Positions 57,372 to 64,000 of a stretch of DNA of 64,000 bases are shown here, piece by piece; the first letter of the stretch is position 1, and the number at the start of each line of letters is the position of its first letter. The stretch comes from Methylophaga sp. OBS1. GTDB taxonomy: Bacteria > Pseudomonadota > Gammaproteobacteria > Nitrosococcales > Methylophagaceae. A program made the position numbers and the translations under genes. The DNA lies in the NCBI RefSeq assembly GCF_026319365.1, contig NZ_JAPDMS010000002.1, forward strand, positions 485,565-549,564. Direction: 5' to 3'. The notes beneath the pieces were generated by a model. It searched no databases. It worked only from the letters and a program-made list of their open reading frames with translations, and was not told the origin of the DNA.

Positions 57372-58523
57372 ATGAAAAAGGCTTTCGTTGAAAATTTTCT
57401 GGCAGGCAGCTACTCGCTGTTATTGCATCTGGCGCTGGTCGTGCTCTTGGTGGTAGGGCTTGAGTCGACCAGCACGCCTGAGCTTGCGTCCGATCCCAGT
57501 GTTGAAATTGTTCAGGCCACTGTGCTGGATGAAAATCTGATTGAACGTGAAATGGCACAACTGGAACAGCGCGAGCAGCAGGAGCGTGAGGCCGAACAGG
57601 AACGTCAGCAGAAACTGGAAGAAAAACTGGAGCAGACCCAGGAAGAACTGGCACGTCAGGAGCAGGAATACCTGGACATGCAGGAGCGCGCTGAACTGGA
57701 TAAGAAGCAGCGCGAAAAAGAAGCTCAGGCCGAGCAGGAACGCATTAAAGAGCTGGCAAAGCAGCGTGAGCAGGAAGAACAGAAGAGGCTGGAAGCCGAA
57801 AAACAGCGTCAGTTGGAGGAACAGCGCCGTCAGGAAGCTGAAGCGGAACGTAAACGCATAGAAGAACAGAAACGTCAGGCAGAGCTTGAGCGTCAGCGTA
57901 TAGAGGAAGAGAAACAGAAAGCGGAAGCCGAGCGCCAGCGGATAGAAGAAGAAAAACGCAAAGCAGAAGCCGAACGTCAGCGTATTGAAGAAGAAAGGCA
58001 GAAGGCAGAAGCTGAGCGTCAACGCATCGAAGAAGAAAAGCGCAAAGCCGAGGCGGAACGCAAACGGCTGGAAGAAGAGAAGAGAAAAGCGGAAGAAGCC
58101 AAGCGACGTGCTGAAGAAGAACGTAAACGCGCCGAAGCTGAAGAAGCCAAACGTAAAGCAGAAGCGGAACGCCAGGCTGCCGAACAAGCGCTGCAGAGAC
58201 AACTGGAGCAGGAACAGCAAGAGCGTGATGCCCGGCGGGTGCAGGGCGTGGTTGACCAGTATTCGGTTATGATTAAGCAAAGGGTGAAACGTTACTGGAT
58301 TCGCCCGTCGAACAGCGAAAGCGGATTACAGGTCACCTTGCGGGTGAGTCTGCTGCCGGGGGGGGATGTGAAGTCGGTGACTATCGTGAAAAGTAGTGGC
58401 AATCCGGTCTTTGATCGTTCTGCCGAATCCGCGGTTTACAAGGCAGCACCGCTACCGCAGCCATCTGATCCAAAAGCGGCAGAAGCGCTGCGTGATTTCC
58501 AATTCATATTTAAACCAGAATAG
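57372..58523 (+). CDS. tolA: TolA energy-transducing protein
   Basis: A 383-residue protein that spans the periplasm and links the TolQR motor to Pal/TolB. The N-terminal membrane helix lies at about 12-33 (YSLLLHLALVVLLVVGLEST). Domain II (about 55-290) is a highly charged Glu/Lys/Arg/Gln coiled coil with six nearly identical 14-residue units at 159-242. The C-terminal domain (about 290-383; YSVMIKQRVKRYWIRP, VTIVKSSGNPVFDRSAESAV) is the TolA/TonB C fold. Confidence 0.95.
   Translation: MKKAFVENFLAGSYSLLLHLALVVLLVVGLESTSTPELASDPSVEIVQATVLDENLIEREMAQLEQREQQEREAEQERQQKLEEKLEQTQEELARQEQEYLDMQERAELDKKQREKEAQAEQERIKELAKQREQEEQKRLEAEKQRQLEEQRRQEAEAERKRIEEQKRQAELERQRIEEEKQKAEAERQRIEEEKRKAEAERQRIEEERQKAEAERQRIEEEKRKAEAERKRLEEEKRKAEEAKRRAEEERKRAEAEEAKRKAEAERQAAEQALQRQLEQEQQERDARRVQGVVDQYSVMIKQRVKRYWIRPSNSESGLQVTLRVSLLPGGDVKSVTIVKSSGNPVFDRSAESAVYKAAPLPQPSDPKAAEALRDFQFIFKPE
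57846..58097 (+). repeat. Six tandem 42-base units within tolA
   Basis: TolA residues 159-242 consist of six 14-residue units of the type ERQRIEEEKRKAEA, with few substitutions and no gaps. DNA identity between units is high but not perfect, consistent with past slippage or recombination. The unit length of two heptads keeps the coiled-coil register. Confidence 0.8.
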
Positions 58524-58535
58524 AGGACAGAAGCG

Positions 58536-59834
58536 ATGTTAAGACAGTGGTTGAAAATTGTCGCGCTACTGATTGCATTAGTGCCATGGCCGGCACAGGC
58601 TGTGCTCACCATTGAAATCACTGGTGGGTCTGAAGCCGCATTACCAATTGCTATCGTGCCTTTCGGTGTTGAGGGTTACGCCCCGCCGGAAGATATCTCC
58701 GAGATTATCAGCAATGATCTGGCCAGCAGTGGTCGTTTCGCGCCACTGGAGAAGCGGGATTTGATCTCGCAGCCGCATGAAGGTACACAGATCAACTTCC
58801 AGGACTGGCGCTTGTTGCGTTCGGAAGGCCTGTTAATTGGTAAGGTCAGTAGTCAGGATGGTGAAAATTACCAGGTTCAGTTCCAGCTGTACGATGTCTA
58901 CAAAGCGGAGCAACTGGTCGGCAAACGCTACAATGTGCCGGCATCGGGCCTGCGTAGTCTGGCCCATCAAATTGCTGATGTGGTTTACGAAACGCTGACA
59001 GGCGAAAAAGGTGTGTTCTCCACCCGTCTTGCCTTTGTCACCGAGATGAAAAATGCTGATGGCAGCAAGCGTTTTGCATTGCAGGTCTCAGATGCCGATG
59101 GCGCGAACCCACGCACTGTGCTGCAATCCACGCAACCCATAATGTCACCGAACTGGGCACCGGATGGCGAACGCCTGGCTTATGTGACCTTCGAGAATGC
59201 CAAAGCGGAAGTGTATGTGCAGGAGCTGAGCAGTGGTCGTCGTAACTCGGTGGCCTCATTCCGCGGACTGAACAGTGCACCTGCCTGGTCGCCCGATGGT
59301 AAAAAGCTGGCGCTGACATTGTCCAAAAACGGCAATCCCGAAATTTATGTACTGGAGCTGGCGTCAGGTGAGTTATCCCGTGTGACTCATAATTCGGGCG
59401 CCATTGATACCGAAGCGGTCTGGATGCCCAACGGCCGTGAAATTCTGTTTACTTCGGATCGCGGCGGACGTCCGCAGATCTATCGGGTAGATGCTAACGG
59501 CGGCCGTGCCGAGCGGATTACCTTTGAGGGCAGTTATAATGCGTCTGCAGACATTTCCCCCGACGGTAAGACCATGGCCATGGTTCATGCCGTCAATGGC
59601 AAATTTCATATTGCCATTCAGGATTTGCAGACTGGTGCAGTTCAGGTGTTGACCGACACCACTGCAGATGAATCCCCGAGCTTTGCGCCTAACGGCCGCA
59701 TGATCTTGTATGCTACCGAGCAAAAAGGCAGAGGTGTATTAGCGGCTGTGTCCGTTGATGGCCGAATCAAGCAGCGCCTGGGTGAATCAGGTAGCGCGGT
59801 ACGTGAACCAGCATGGTCGCCTTTTAGACGTTAA
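58536..59834 (+). CDS. tolB: TolB periplasmic protein
   Basis: A 432-residue periplasmic partner of Pal and TolA. The signal peptide is about 1-22 (IVALLIALVPWPAQA). The N-domain follows (about 25-160; IAIVPFGVEGYAPPEDISEI), then a six-bladed beta-propeller with repeated WAPDGERLAYV, WSPDGKKLALT and ISPDGKTMAMV units. It is 12 bases after tolA and 18 before pal. Confidence 0.97.
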   Translation: MLRQWLKIVALLIALVPWPAQAVLTIEITGGSEAALPIAIVPFGVEGYAPPEDISEIISNDLASSGRFAPLEKRDLISQPHEGTQINFQDWRLLRSEGLLIGKVSSQDGENYQVQFQLYDVYKAEQLVGKRYNVPASGLRSLAHQIADVVYETLTGEKGVFSTRLAFVTEMKNADGSKRFALQVSDADGANPRTVLQSTQPIMSPNWAPDGERLAYVTFENAKAEVYVQELSSGRRNSVASFRGLNSAPAWSPDGKKLALTLSKNGNPEIYVLELASGELSRVTHNSGAIDTEAVWMPNGREILFTSDRGGRPQIYRVDANGGRAERITFEGSYNASADISPDGKTMAMVHAVNGKFHIAIQDLQTGAVQVLTDTTADESPSFAPNGRMILYATEQKGRGVLAAVSVDGRIKQRLGESGSAVREPAWSPFRR

Positions 59835-59852
59835 TCCGATAGGAGATTTTCA

Positions 59853-60422
59853 ATGAAGTTTTTTAAATTATTTGCTTTGGTACTGCCTCTGTTGTTCCTG
59901 GCAGCGTGTAGCTCTTCCCCCGATAAAGGGATGAACAGCGGCGAAGTGGCTGTTGAAGAACGTGGTGCTGATACCGCCGGTGTCGATGGGCAAGGTGTCG
60001 ATGGCGAGGACATGGGGGCTGAAGCGCGGGTGGTAGTTGGTGAAGACGGCTATGCCGGGAATGAACTGAATGATCCGTCAAGCCCACTGTCTAACCGTAT
60101 CGTGTACTTTGACTATGACAGCGACGTGGTTCGCAGTGAAGATCAGGAAACCCTGCGTGCTCACGGTGCTTACCTGGCTAAAAACCCGAACCTGACAGTG
60201 CGTCTGGAAGGTCATACTGATGACCGTGGTTCACGTGAGTACAACCTGGCCCTGGGTGAACGCCGTGCATTGTCAGTTCGTCAGATTCTGATGCTGCAGG
60301 GTGCCAGTATGGATCAATTCCAGGTCACCAGTTTCGGTGAAGAACGTCCTGCCGAAGAAGGCAGCAGTGAATACGCCTGGTCACAAAACCGTCGTGTTGA
60401 ACTTAAATACATAGGTCGATAA
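59853..60422 (+). CDS. pal: Peptidoglycan-associated lipoprotein
   Basis: A 189-residue outer-membrane lipoprotein. The lipobox is LFLAACSSS (lipidated Cys near 20). A low-complexity Gly/Asp/Glu linker (about 28-60) precedes the OmpA-like peptidoglycan-binding domain (about 75-189; IVYFDYDSDVVR, VRLEGHTDDRGSREYNLALG). The linker is longer than in E. coli Pal. It starts 18 bases after tolB; cpoB follows at once. Confidence 0.97.
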   Translation: MKFFKLFALVLPLLFLAACSSSPDKGMNSGEVAVEERGADTAGVDGQGVDGEDMGAEARVVVGEDGYAGNELNDPSSPLSNRIVYFDYDSDVVRSEDQETLRAHGAYLAKNPNLTVRLEGHTDDRGSREYNLALGERRALSVRQILMLQGASMDQFQVTSFGEERPAEEGSSEYAWSQNRRVELKYIGR

Positions 60423-60424
60423 AG

Positions 60425-61234
60425 ATGCAGTTTAACGGCAAGAAAACCCTTCTCAGTGCCGTGATTCTGGCTGCCACTCTGCCCGGCGTCAGCTGGGCAG
60501 AGGAGGCAGAACCGCTACAGCAGCGTGTTGAACGCCTGGAGCGCATTATCCAGGGTCAAGGATTGATGAACCTGATTACACGGGTGGATCAGCTCCAGAA
60601 TGAAGTAAAACGTCTTAATGGTGAGAATGAAACACTGCGCCATGAGTTGGGGCAGATGCGTGATCGTCAGCGTGAGATGTATATCGATCTGGACGAGAGA
60701 CTGACCCAACAGGCTCAGGCTACACCACCGACAACGGTGGATAACCCCCCTAATCAAGATACTGAAATGACACCGCCAGCGGAGGGTGATATCACTGATG
60801 TCGATGAGACGAGTGATTCATCGACAGCAGGTTCTGCGCCGGCTTCCGTTGAAAACGGAGAAGCAGCCTATCAGGCGGCACTGCAGTCACTGCGCAGCGG
60901 TCAGTACGAAGAAGCGATTACAGCACTGCAGTCTTTCCCGGAGCAGTACCCCGGCAGCATTTATTTGCCTAATGCCTATTACTGGCAGGGTGAAGCCAAA
61001 TATGTGTTGCGTGAGTTTGCTGATGCCGCGGCGCTGTTCCAAATCGTGATTGATCAGTACCCAAGCAGTACCAAGGTCGCTGACGCCATGCTCAAACGCG
61101 GTTTTAGTGAACATGAAATGGGTGACACCCAACGCGCTGTAGCGACGTTGAATCAGGTTATTCAACAATATCCCGACAGCTCAGCTGCCAAGCTGGCCCA
61201 GGTCAGACTGGATCGTATCAACCAAGCACAATAA
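60425..61234 (+). CDS. cpoB: CpoB (YbgF), Tol-Pal cell division coordinator
   Basis: A 269-residue periplasmic protein. The signal peptide is about 1-25 (LSAVILAATLPGVSWAE), a trimerising coiled coil lies at about 30-95 (QRVERLERIIQ, RVDQLQNEVKRLNGENETLR), then a Pro/Thr/Asp linker, then a TPR domain (about 145-269; YQAALQSLRSGQYEEAITAL, YLPNAYYWQGEAKYVL). In E. coli it links PBP1B to the Tol machine. It lies two bases after pal. Confidence 0.95.
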   Translation: MQFNGKKTLLSAVILAATLPGVSWAEEAEPLQQRVERLERIIQGQGLMNLITRVDQLQNEVKRLNGENETLRHELGQMRDRQREMYIDLDERLTQQAQATPPTTVDNPPNQDTEMTPPAEGDITDVDETSDSSTAGSAPASVENGEAAYQAALQSLRSGQYEEAITALQSFPEQYPGSIYLPNAYYWQGEAKYVLREFADAAALFQIVIDQYPSSTKVADAMLKRGFSEHEMGDTQRAVATLNQVIQQYPDSSAAKLAQVRLDRINQAQ

Positions 61235-61253
61235 CACTGAGCCGGAATTTGTT

Positions 61254-61895
61254 ATGGCCCAGTGCCGTATTACCGAAATTTTTTATTCTTTACAGGGCGA
61301 GTCCAGAACTGTGGGCTTGCCCACTGTTTTTGTCAGACTGACCGGTTGTCCACTGCGCTGTGGATACTGTGATACCGAATATGCTTTTTACGGTGGCGAA
61401 AAGATGGCGATCACCGACATCGTCGAACAGGTAGCCGGTTACAATCCGAGATATGTCTGCGTCACCGGCGGTGAGCCACTGGCTCAGCCTAACTGCATTC
61501 CATTGCTCACAGCCATTTGTGATCTGGGCGTGGAAGTGTCACTGGAAACCAGTGGTGCGATGGATATCACGCGCGTTGATCCTCGTGTCGTCAAGGTCAT
61601 GGACCTGAAGACGCCGGGGTCGGGCGAAGAAAGTAAAAACCGCTATAGTAATATCGAATTGCTGCGCCAGCAGGATCAGCTCAAGTTCGTTATCTGCAAT
61701 CGTGAAGATTATGACTGGGCACGTACGAAACTGGATGAATACCAGCTCACGGAACGCTGTGAAGTCCTATTCTCACCGATTCATGGTGAACTCAAGCCCG
61801 CTGATCTGGCCGACTGGATCGTAGAAGATAATCTGCCAGTCAGAATGCAATTGCAGCTTCACAAATACTTATGGGGAGACGAGAAGGGCCGATGA
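61254..61895 (+). CDS. queE: 7-carboxy-7-deazaguanine synthase
   Basis: A 213-residue radical-SAM enzyme for the preQ0/queuosine pathway. [18 protein letters not shown] gives the CX3CX2C cluster ligands and [18 protein letters not shown] the SAM-binding [20 protein letters not shown] is the N-terminal substrate-binding block. Its stop overlaps the queC ATG. Linkage of queE and queC to tol-pal is common in gammaproteobacteria. Confidence 0.96.
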   Translation: MAQCRITEIFYSLQGESRTVGLPTVFVRLTGCPLRCGYCDTEYAFYGGEKMAITDIVEQVAGYNPRYVCVTGGEPLAQPNCIPLLTAICDLGVEVSLETSGAMDITRVDPRVVKVMDLKTPGSGEESKNRYSNIELLRQQDQLKFVICNREDYDWARTKLDEYQLTERCEVLFSPIHGELKPADLADWIVEDNLPVRMQLQLHKYLWGDEKGR

Positions 61896-62563
61896 AACGT
61901 GCCGTCGTTCTTTTGTCTGGAGGCCTTGATTCGGCCACCGTGTTAGCGATTGCCAAGTCACAAGGCTACGATTGCTATACCATCAGCTTTGATTATGGCC
62001 AACGTCACCGGGCGGAGCTGTTGGCGTCTTCTTTGTTGTCCGAACAATTGGGCGCAATCTCTCACAAGGTCATCAACATTGACCTCTCTACAATAGGTGG
62101 GTCGGCTTTGACCGACACCAGCATCGCTGTTCCACAGGAACATCAAGCAGGGATTCCGGTGACCTATGTGCCGGCGAGGAATACCGTCTTCATGTCGATT
62201 GCTCTGGGGTGGGCAGAAGTGCTGGAAGCGGAAGCCATATTTGTCGGTGTCAATGCCGTAGATTATTCCGGTTACCCGGACTGTCGCCCGGAGTACATTG
62301 CGGCGTTTGAAACAATGGCCAATCTCGCTACCAAATCCGGGGTTGAAGGCCGGCCGCTGAAGATTGCTGCTCCTCTGATTGAGATGAGCAAGCAGGAGAT
62401 TATTGAGCGCGGCGTTGAATTGGGCGTGGATTACAGCTTGACGGTTTCCTGTTATCAGGCTGATGAAACCGGACGTGCCTGTGGAGAGTGTGACTCCTGT
62501 CGTTTTCGTCGCCAGGGTTTCGAACAGGCGGGACTTGAAGACCCAACCCGTTATCAGCCCTGA
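61892..62563 (+). CDS. queC: 7-cyano-7-deazaguanine synthase
   Basis: A 223-residue PP-loop ATPase that converts CDG to preQ0. [18 protein letters not shown] is the ATP PP-loop, [18 protein letters not shown] the substrate region, and [18 protein letters not shown] the four-cysteine zinc site. The start is ATG 61892, overlapping the queE TGA (ATGA). Its last ten bases overlap a convergent hypothetical gene. Confidence 0.97.
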   Translation: MKRAVVLLSGGLDSATVLAIAKSQGYDCYTISFDYGQRHRAELLASSLLSEQLGAISHKVINIDLSTIGGSALTDTSIAVPQEHQAGIPVTYVPARNTVFMSIALGWAEVLEAEAIFVGVNAVDYSGYPDCRPEYIAAFETMANLATKSGVEGRPLKIAAPLIEMSKQEIIERGVELGVDYSLTVSCYQADETGRACGECDSCRFRRQGFEQAGLEDPTRYQP

Positions 62564-62844
62564 TCCAGGCCGAAGCCGGGCGGTTCATCCGATTCTGCTT
62601 CCCGTTCGTAATTTTCAAATGCCTGCAGTGCTTTGATCAGCTTGGTATGCAATAGGGCGTCCTCACCAAAGCGCACGTACTCTTGGGCAGCCTGCGCGAT
62701 CGATTCCAGCATTCGGCTACGCTCTTCCAGATATAGCAGAGCATGGCCAATGTGATGATGATCATTACCGGTTTCGCGGAGTAACTCGGCATTGTTCAGT
62801 GCCGTTGAGAAAGTGGGTTTATCCGGCTTAGAAATGACAGCCAT
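62554..62844 (-). CDS. Conserved hypothetical protein, about 96 residues
   Basis: A short soluble protein ([20 protein letters not shown]...), helical, with [20 protein letters not shown] and [19 protein letters not shown] do not recognise a named function. The start is ATG 62844 with GAGG nine bases upstream. It converges on queC with a ten-base overlap and is read toward it, away from the tRNA-Lys gene. The codon pattern looks like that of its neighbours. Confidence 0.6.
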   Translation of the reverse strand: MAVISKPDKPTFSTALNNAELLRETGNDHHHIGHALLYLEERSRMLESIAQAAQEYVRFGEDALLHTKLIKALQAFENYEREAESDEPPGFGLDQG

Positions 62845-62929
62845 GTCTGGCACCTCGATAATATAGAAAAAAATGTTGATTTAGGGGTTGTCATTTATCT
62901 CAAATAAGGTATCATTTTCCGCTTCTTCG

Positions 62930-63005
62930 GGGCCGTTAGCTCAGTTGGTAGAGCACCGGACTTTTAATCCGTTGGTCCTGCGTTCGAGTCGCAGACGGCC
63001 CACCA
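62930..63005 (+). tRNA. tRNA-Lys (anticodon TTT)
   Basis: A 76-base cloverleaf: the acceptor stem GGGCCGT pairs with ACGGCCC, the D loop is AGCTCAGTTGGTAGAGC, the anticodon loop CTTTTAA carries TTT at 62963-62965, the T arm is GTTCGAGTC, and CCA is encoded. It reads AAA and AAG codons. Confidence 0.97.
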
Positions 63006-63012
63006 AGAATTC

Positions 63013-63048
63013 AAAAGGGCTATGCTTGTTTCAAGCATAGCCCTTTTT
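63013..63048 (+). terminator. Terminator after tRNA-Lys
   Basis: AAGGGCTATGCTTG / CAAGCATAGCCCTT forms a long perfect stem with a very short loop, flanked by AAAA and TTTTT, eight bases after the tRNA CCA. Confidence 0.92.
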
Positions 63049-63407
63049 CATTTCTGTCACCATGACATTGTTTCTCGCACTGTATTCAAAGCGCCGGTCT
63101 TGGCAAACATCAAATTCATCATTGCGTAACGCTGTTTTAATGTCCGTGATGAGGCTCACAAGTTACGTTCTATCCAGTCATCCAAAATAATTATTTGGAT
63201 ACGGAAATGGATGCTAAGTCACTCTTGATAATGTCTTTTATCAGGAACAAAATGACAAAATGATGACAGCGCTGAAAATTAGCTGTTGCAATGGCTCCAG
63301 CACTGACGTAAGATGCGCAGCCTCAGTTGATGAGCTTTCTCTGAAACGCACATCAAAACTGATTCCTGACTGAAATTTATGATTCAAAAATGACTCGAAT
63401 TTTTCAG
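63049..63407. other. Gene-free interval upstream of the rRNA promoter
   Basis: About 360 bases between the tRNA-Lys terminator and the rRNA promoter. AT-rich tracts near 63180-63260 and 63370-63407 could act as UP-element or Fis-type activating sequence. No credible gene: the minus-strand frame at 63241-63483 runs across the rRNA promoter and is rejected. Confidence 0.5.
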
Positions 63408-63435
63408 TTGACAGTCTGGCGATGAGCTGTATAAT
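63408..63435 (+). promoter_or_regulatory. Ribosomal RNA operon promoter
   Basis: TTGACA (63408-63413), a 16-base spacer and TATAAT (63430-63435) form a consensus sigma-70 promoter, followed by a GC-containing discriminator (TCTCGC) as in stringently controlled rRNA promoters. It lies about 170 bases before the 16S 5' end. Confidence 0.9.
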
Positions 63436-63470
63436 TCTCGCTTCTTTGCTGCAGCGAGTTCTGCAAGCAA

Positions 63471-63482
63471 CGCTCTTTAACA
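63471..63482 (+). promoter_or_regulatory. boxA antitermination site of the rRNA leader
   Basis: CGCTCTTTAACA matches the rRNA boxA consensus TGCTCTTTAACA at 11 of 12 positions and lies between the promoter and the 16S gene, where NusB/NusE-dependent antitermination is loaded. Confidence 0.88.
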
Positions 63483-63609
63483 AAACAGTATCAAGTAATT
63501 TGTGTGGGTGCTTACGTTAGGTTGCTAGAAAACCTGACGGATAGCATTTACATGCTAACGTCAATCAAAAGTTTTGAAGCCTTGACTTAAATAAGGTTTC
63601 GCCAAAATT

Positions 63610-64000
<391 letters not shown>

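Noticed and set aside
57420..58280. Long minus-strand open frame opposite tolA
   Set aside because: It is the antisense shadow of the Glu/Lys/Arg-rich tolA coiled coil, giving a Phe/Leu-rich artefact that resembles a membrane protein.
63241..63483. Minus-strand open frame of 80 codons
   Set aside because: It crosses the rRNA promoter and boxA region, so it is almost certainly not a gene.

Overview
The window looks like a chromosome segment of a methylotrophic gammaproteobacterium, most likely Methylophaga or a close relative. The evidence is a tetrahydromethanopterin (H4MPT)-linked C1 gene cluster (fae, mch and cofactor-biosynthesis genes) next to ordinary gammaproteobacterial housekeeping genes: Chp/Pil chemosensory genes, ruvCAB-tolQRAB-pal, groESL, and a 16S rRNA 5' end of gammaproteobacterial type. 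The genus is an inference. I see no phage, IS element or CRISPR array. Genes are tightly packed, with many 1-11 bp overlaps.

Layout. (1) 1-8.5 kb: C1-carrier cofactor region. One leftward operon holds an ATP-grasp ligase, an MfnF-like protein, pabB, an MfnE-like kinase and a gene cut by the window edge. A HisA-like gene faces it. A second leftward operon runs mch, RimK-like ligase, CitG-like protein, fae. (2) 8.5-20.8 kb: cca, slt and a type IV pilus chemosensory operon (pilG-pilH-pilI-pilJ-chpA-chpC) with a 1977-residue ChpA. (3) 21-30 kb: gshA, a FIST-domain protein, gatB, a HAD phosphatase, rppH, argA, ilvD and a gene-free nested inverted repeat. (4) 30-38.4 kb: an ABC exporter, then a Fur-type heme uptake locus (hmuTUV facing hmuR-hutX-hutZ) and an SH3-domain protein. 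(5) 38.5-43 kb: arsenate reductase, an EAL-CBS-GGDEF protein, a phosphate-selective-type porin and fxsA. Pho boxes precede both the porin and the EAL protein. (6) 43-49 kb: groESL behind a sigma-32 promoter, an alternative oxidase with a small membrane protein, an LprI-like protein, csaA and a PA2778/PA2779-type pair. (7) 49-62.8 kb: glnE, ilvE, then one long rightward run yebC-ruvC-ruvA-ruvB-ybgC-tolQ-tolR-tolA-tolB-pal-cpoB-queE-queC. (8) 62.9 kb to the end: tRNA-Lys(TTT), then the promoter, leader and first ~390 bases of a 16S rRNA gene.

How it works together. Fae condenses formaldehyde with H4MPT and Mch interconverts the methenyl and formyl forms. pabB supplies p-aminobenzoate for H4MPT, and the kinase, ligases and MfnF-like protein resemble methanofuran-type cofactor enzymes. 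The other steps (mtdB, fhc) are not in the window. Phosphate starvation, iron/heme limitation and heat shock each have recognisable promoter-side signals.

Most unusual points: a Pho-box-driven, intrinsically terminated ~100-nt leader or small RNA in front of the EAL-CBS-GGDEF gene; a hairpin that buries the fae ribosome-binding site; six copies of a short [T/S]xVxxY[L/I] motif in the ChpA linkers; a PilJ with no periplasmic sensor domain; a bacterial alternative oxidase paired with a small membrane protein; and the HisA paralogue inside the cofactor cluster.
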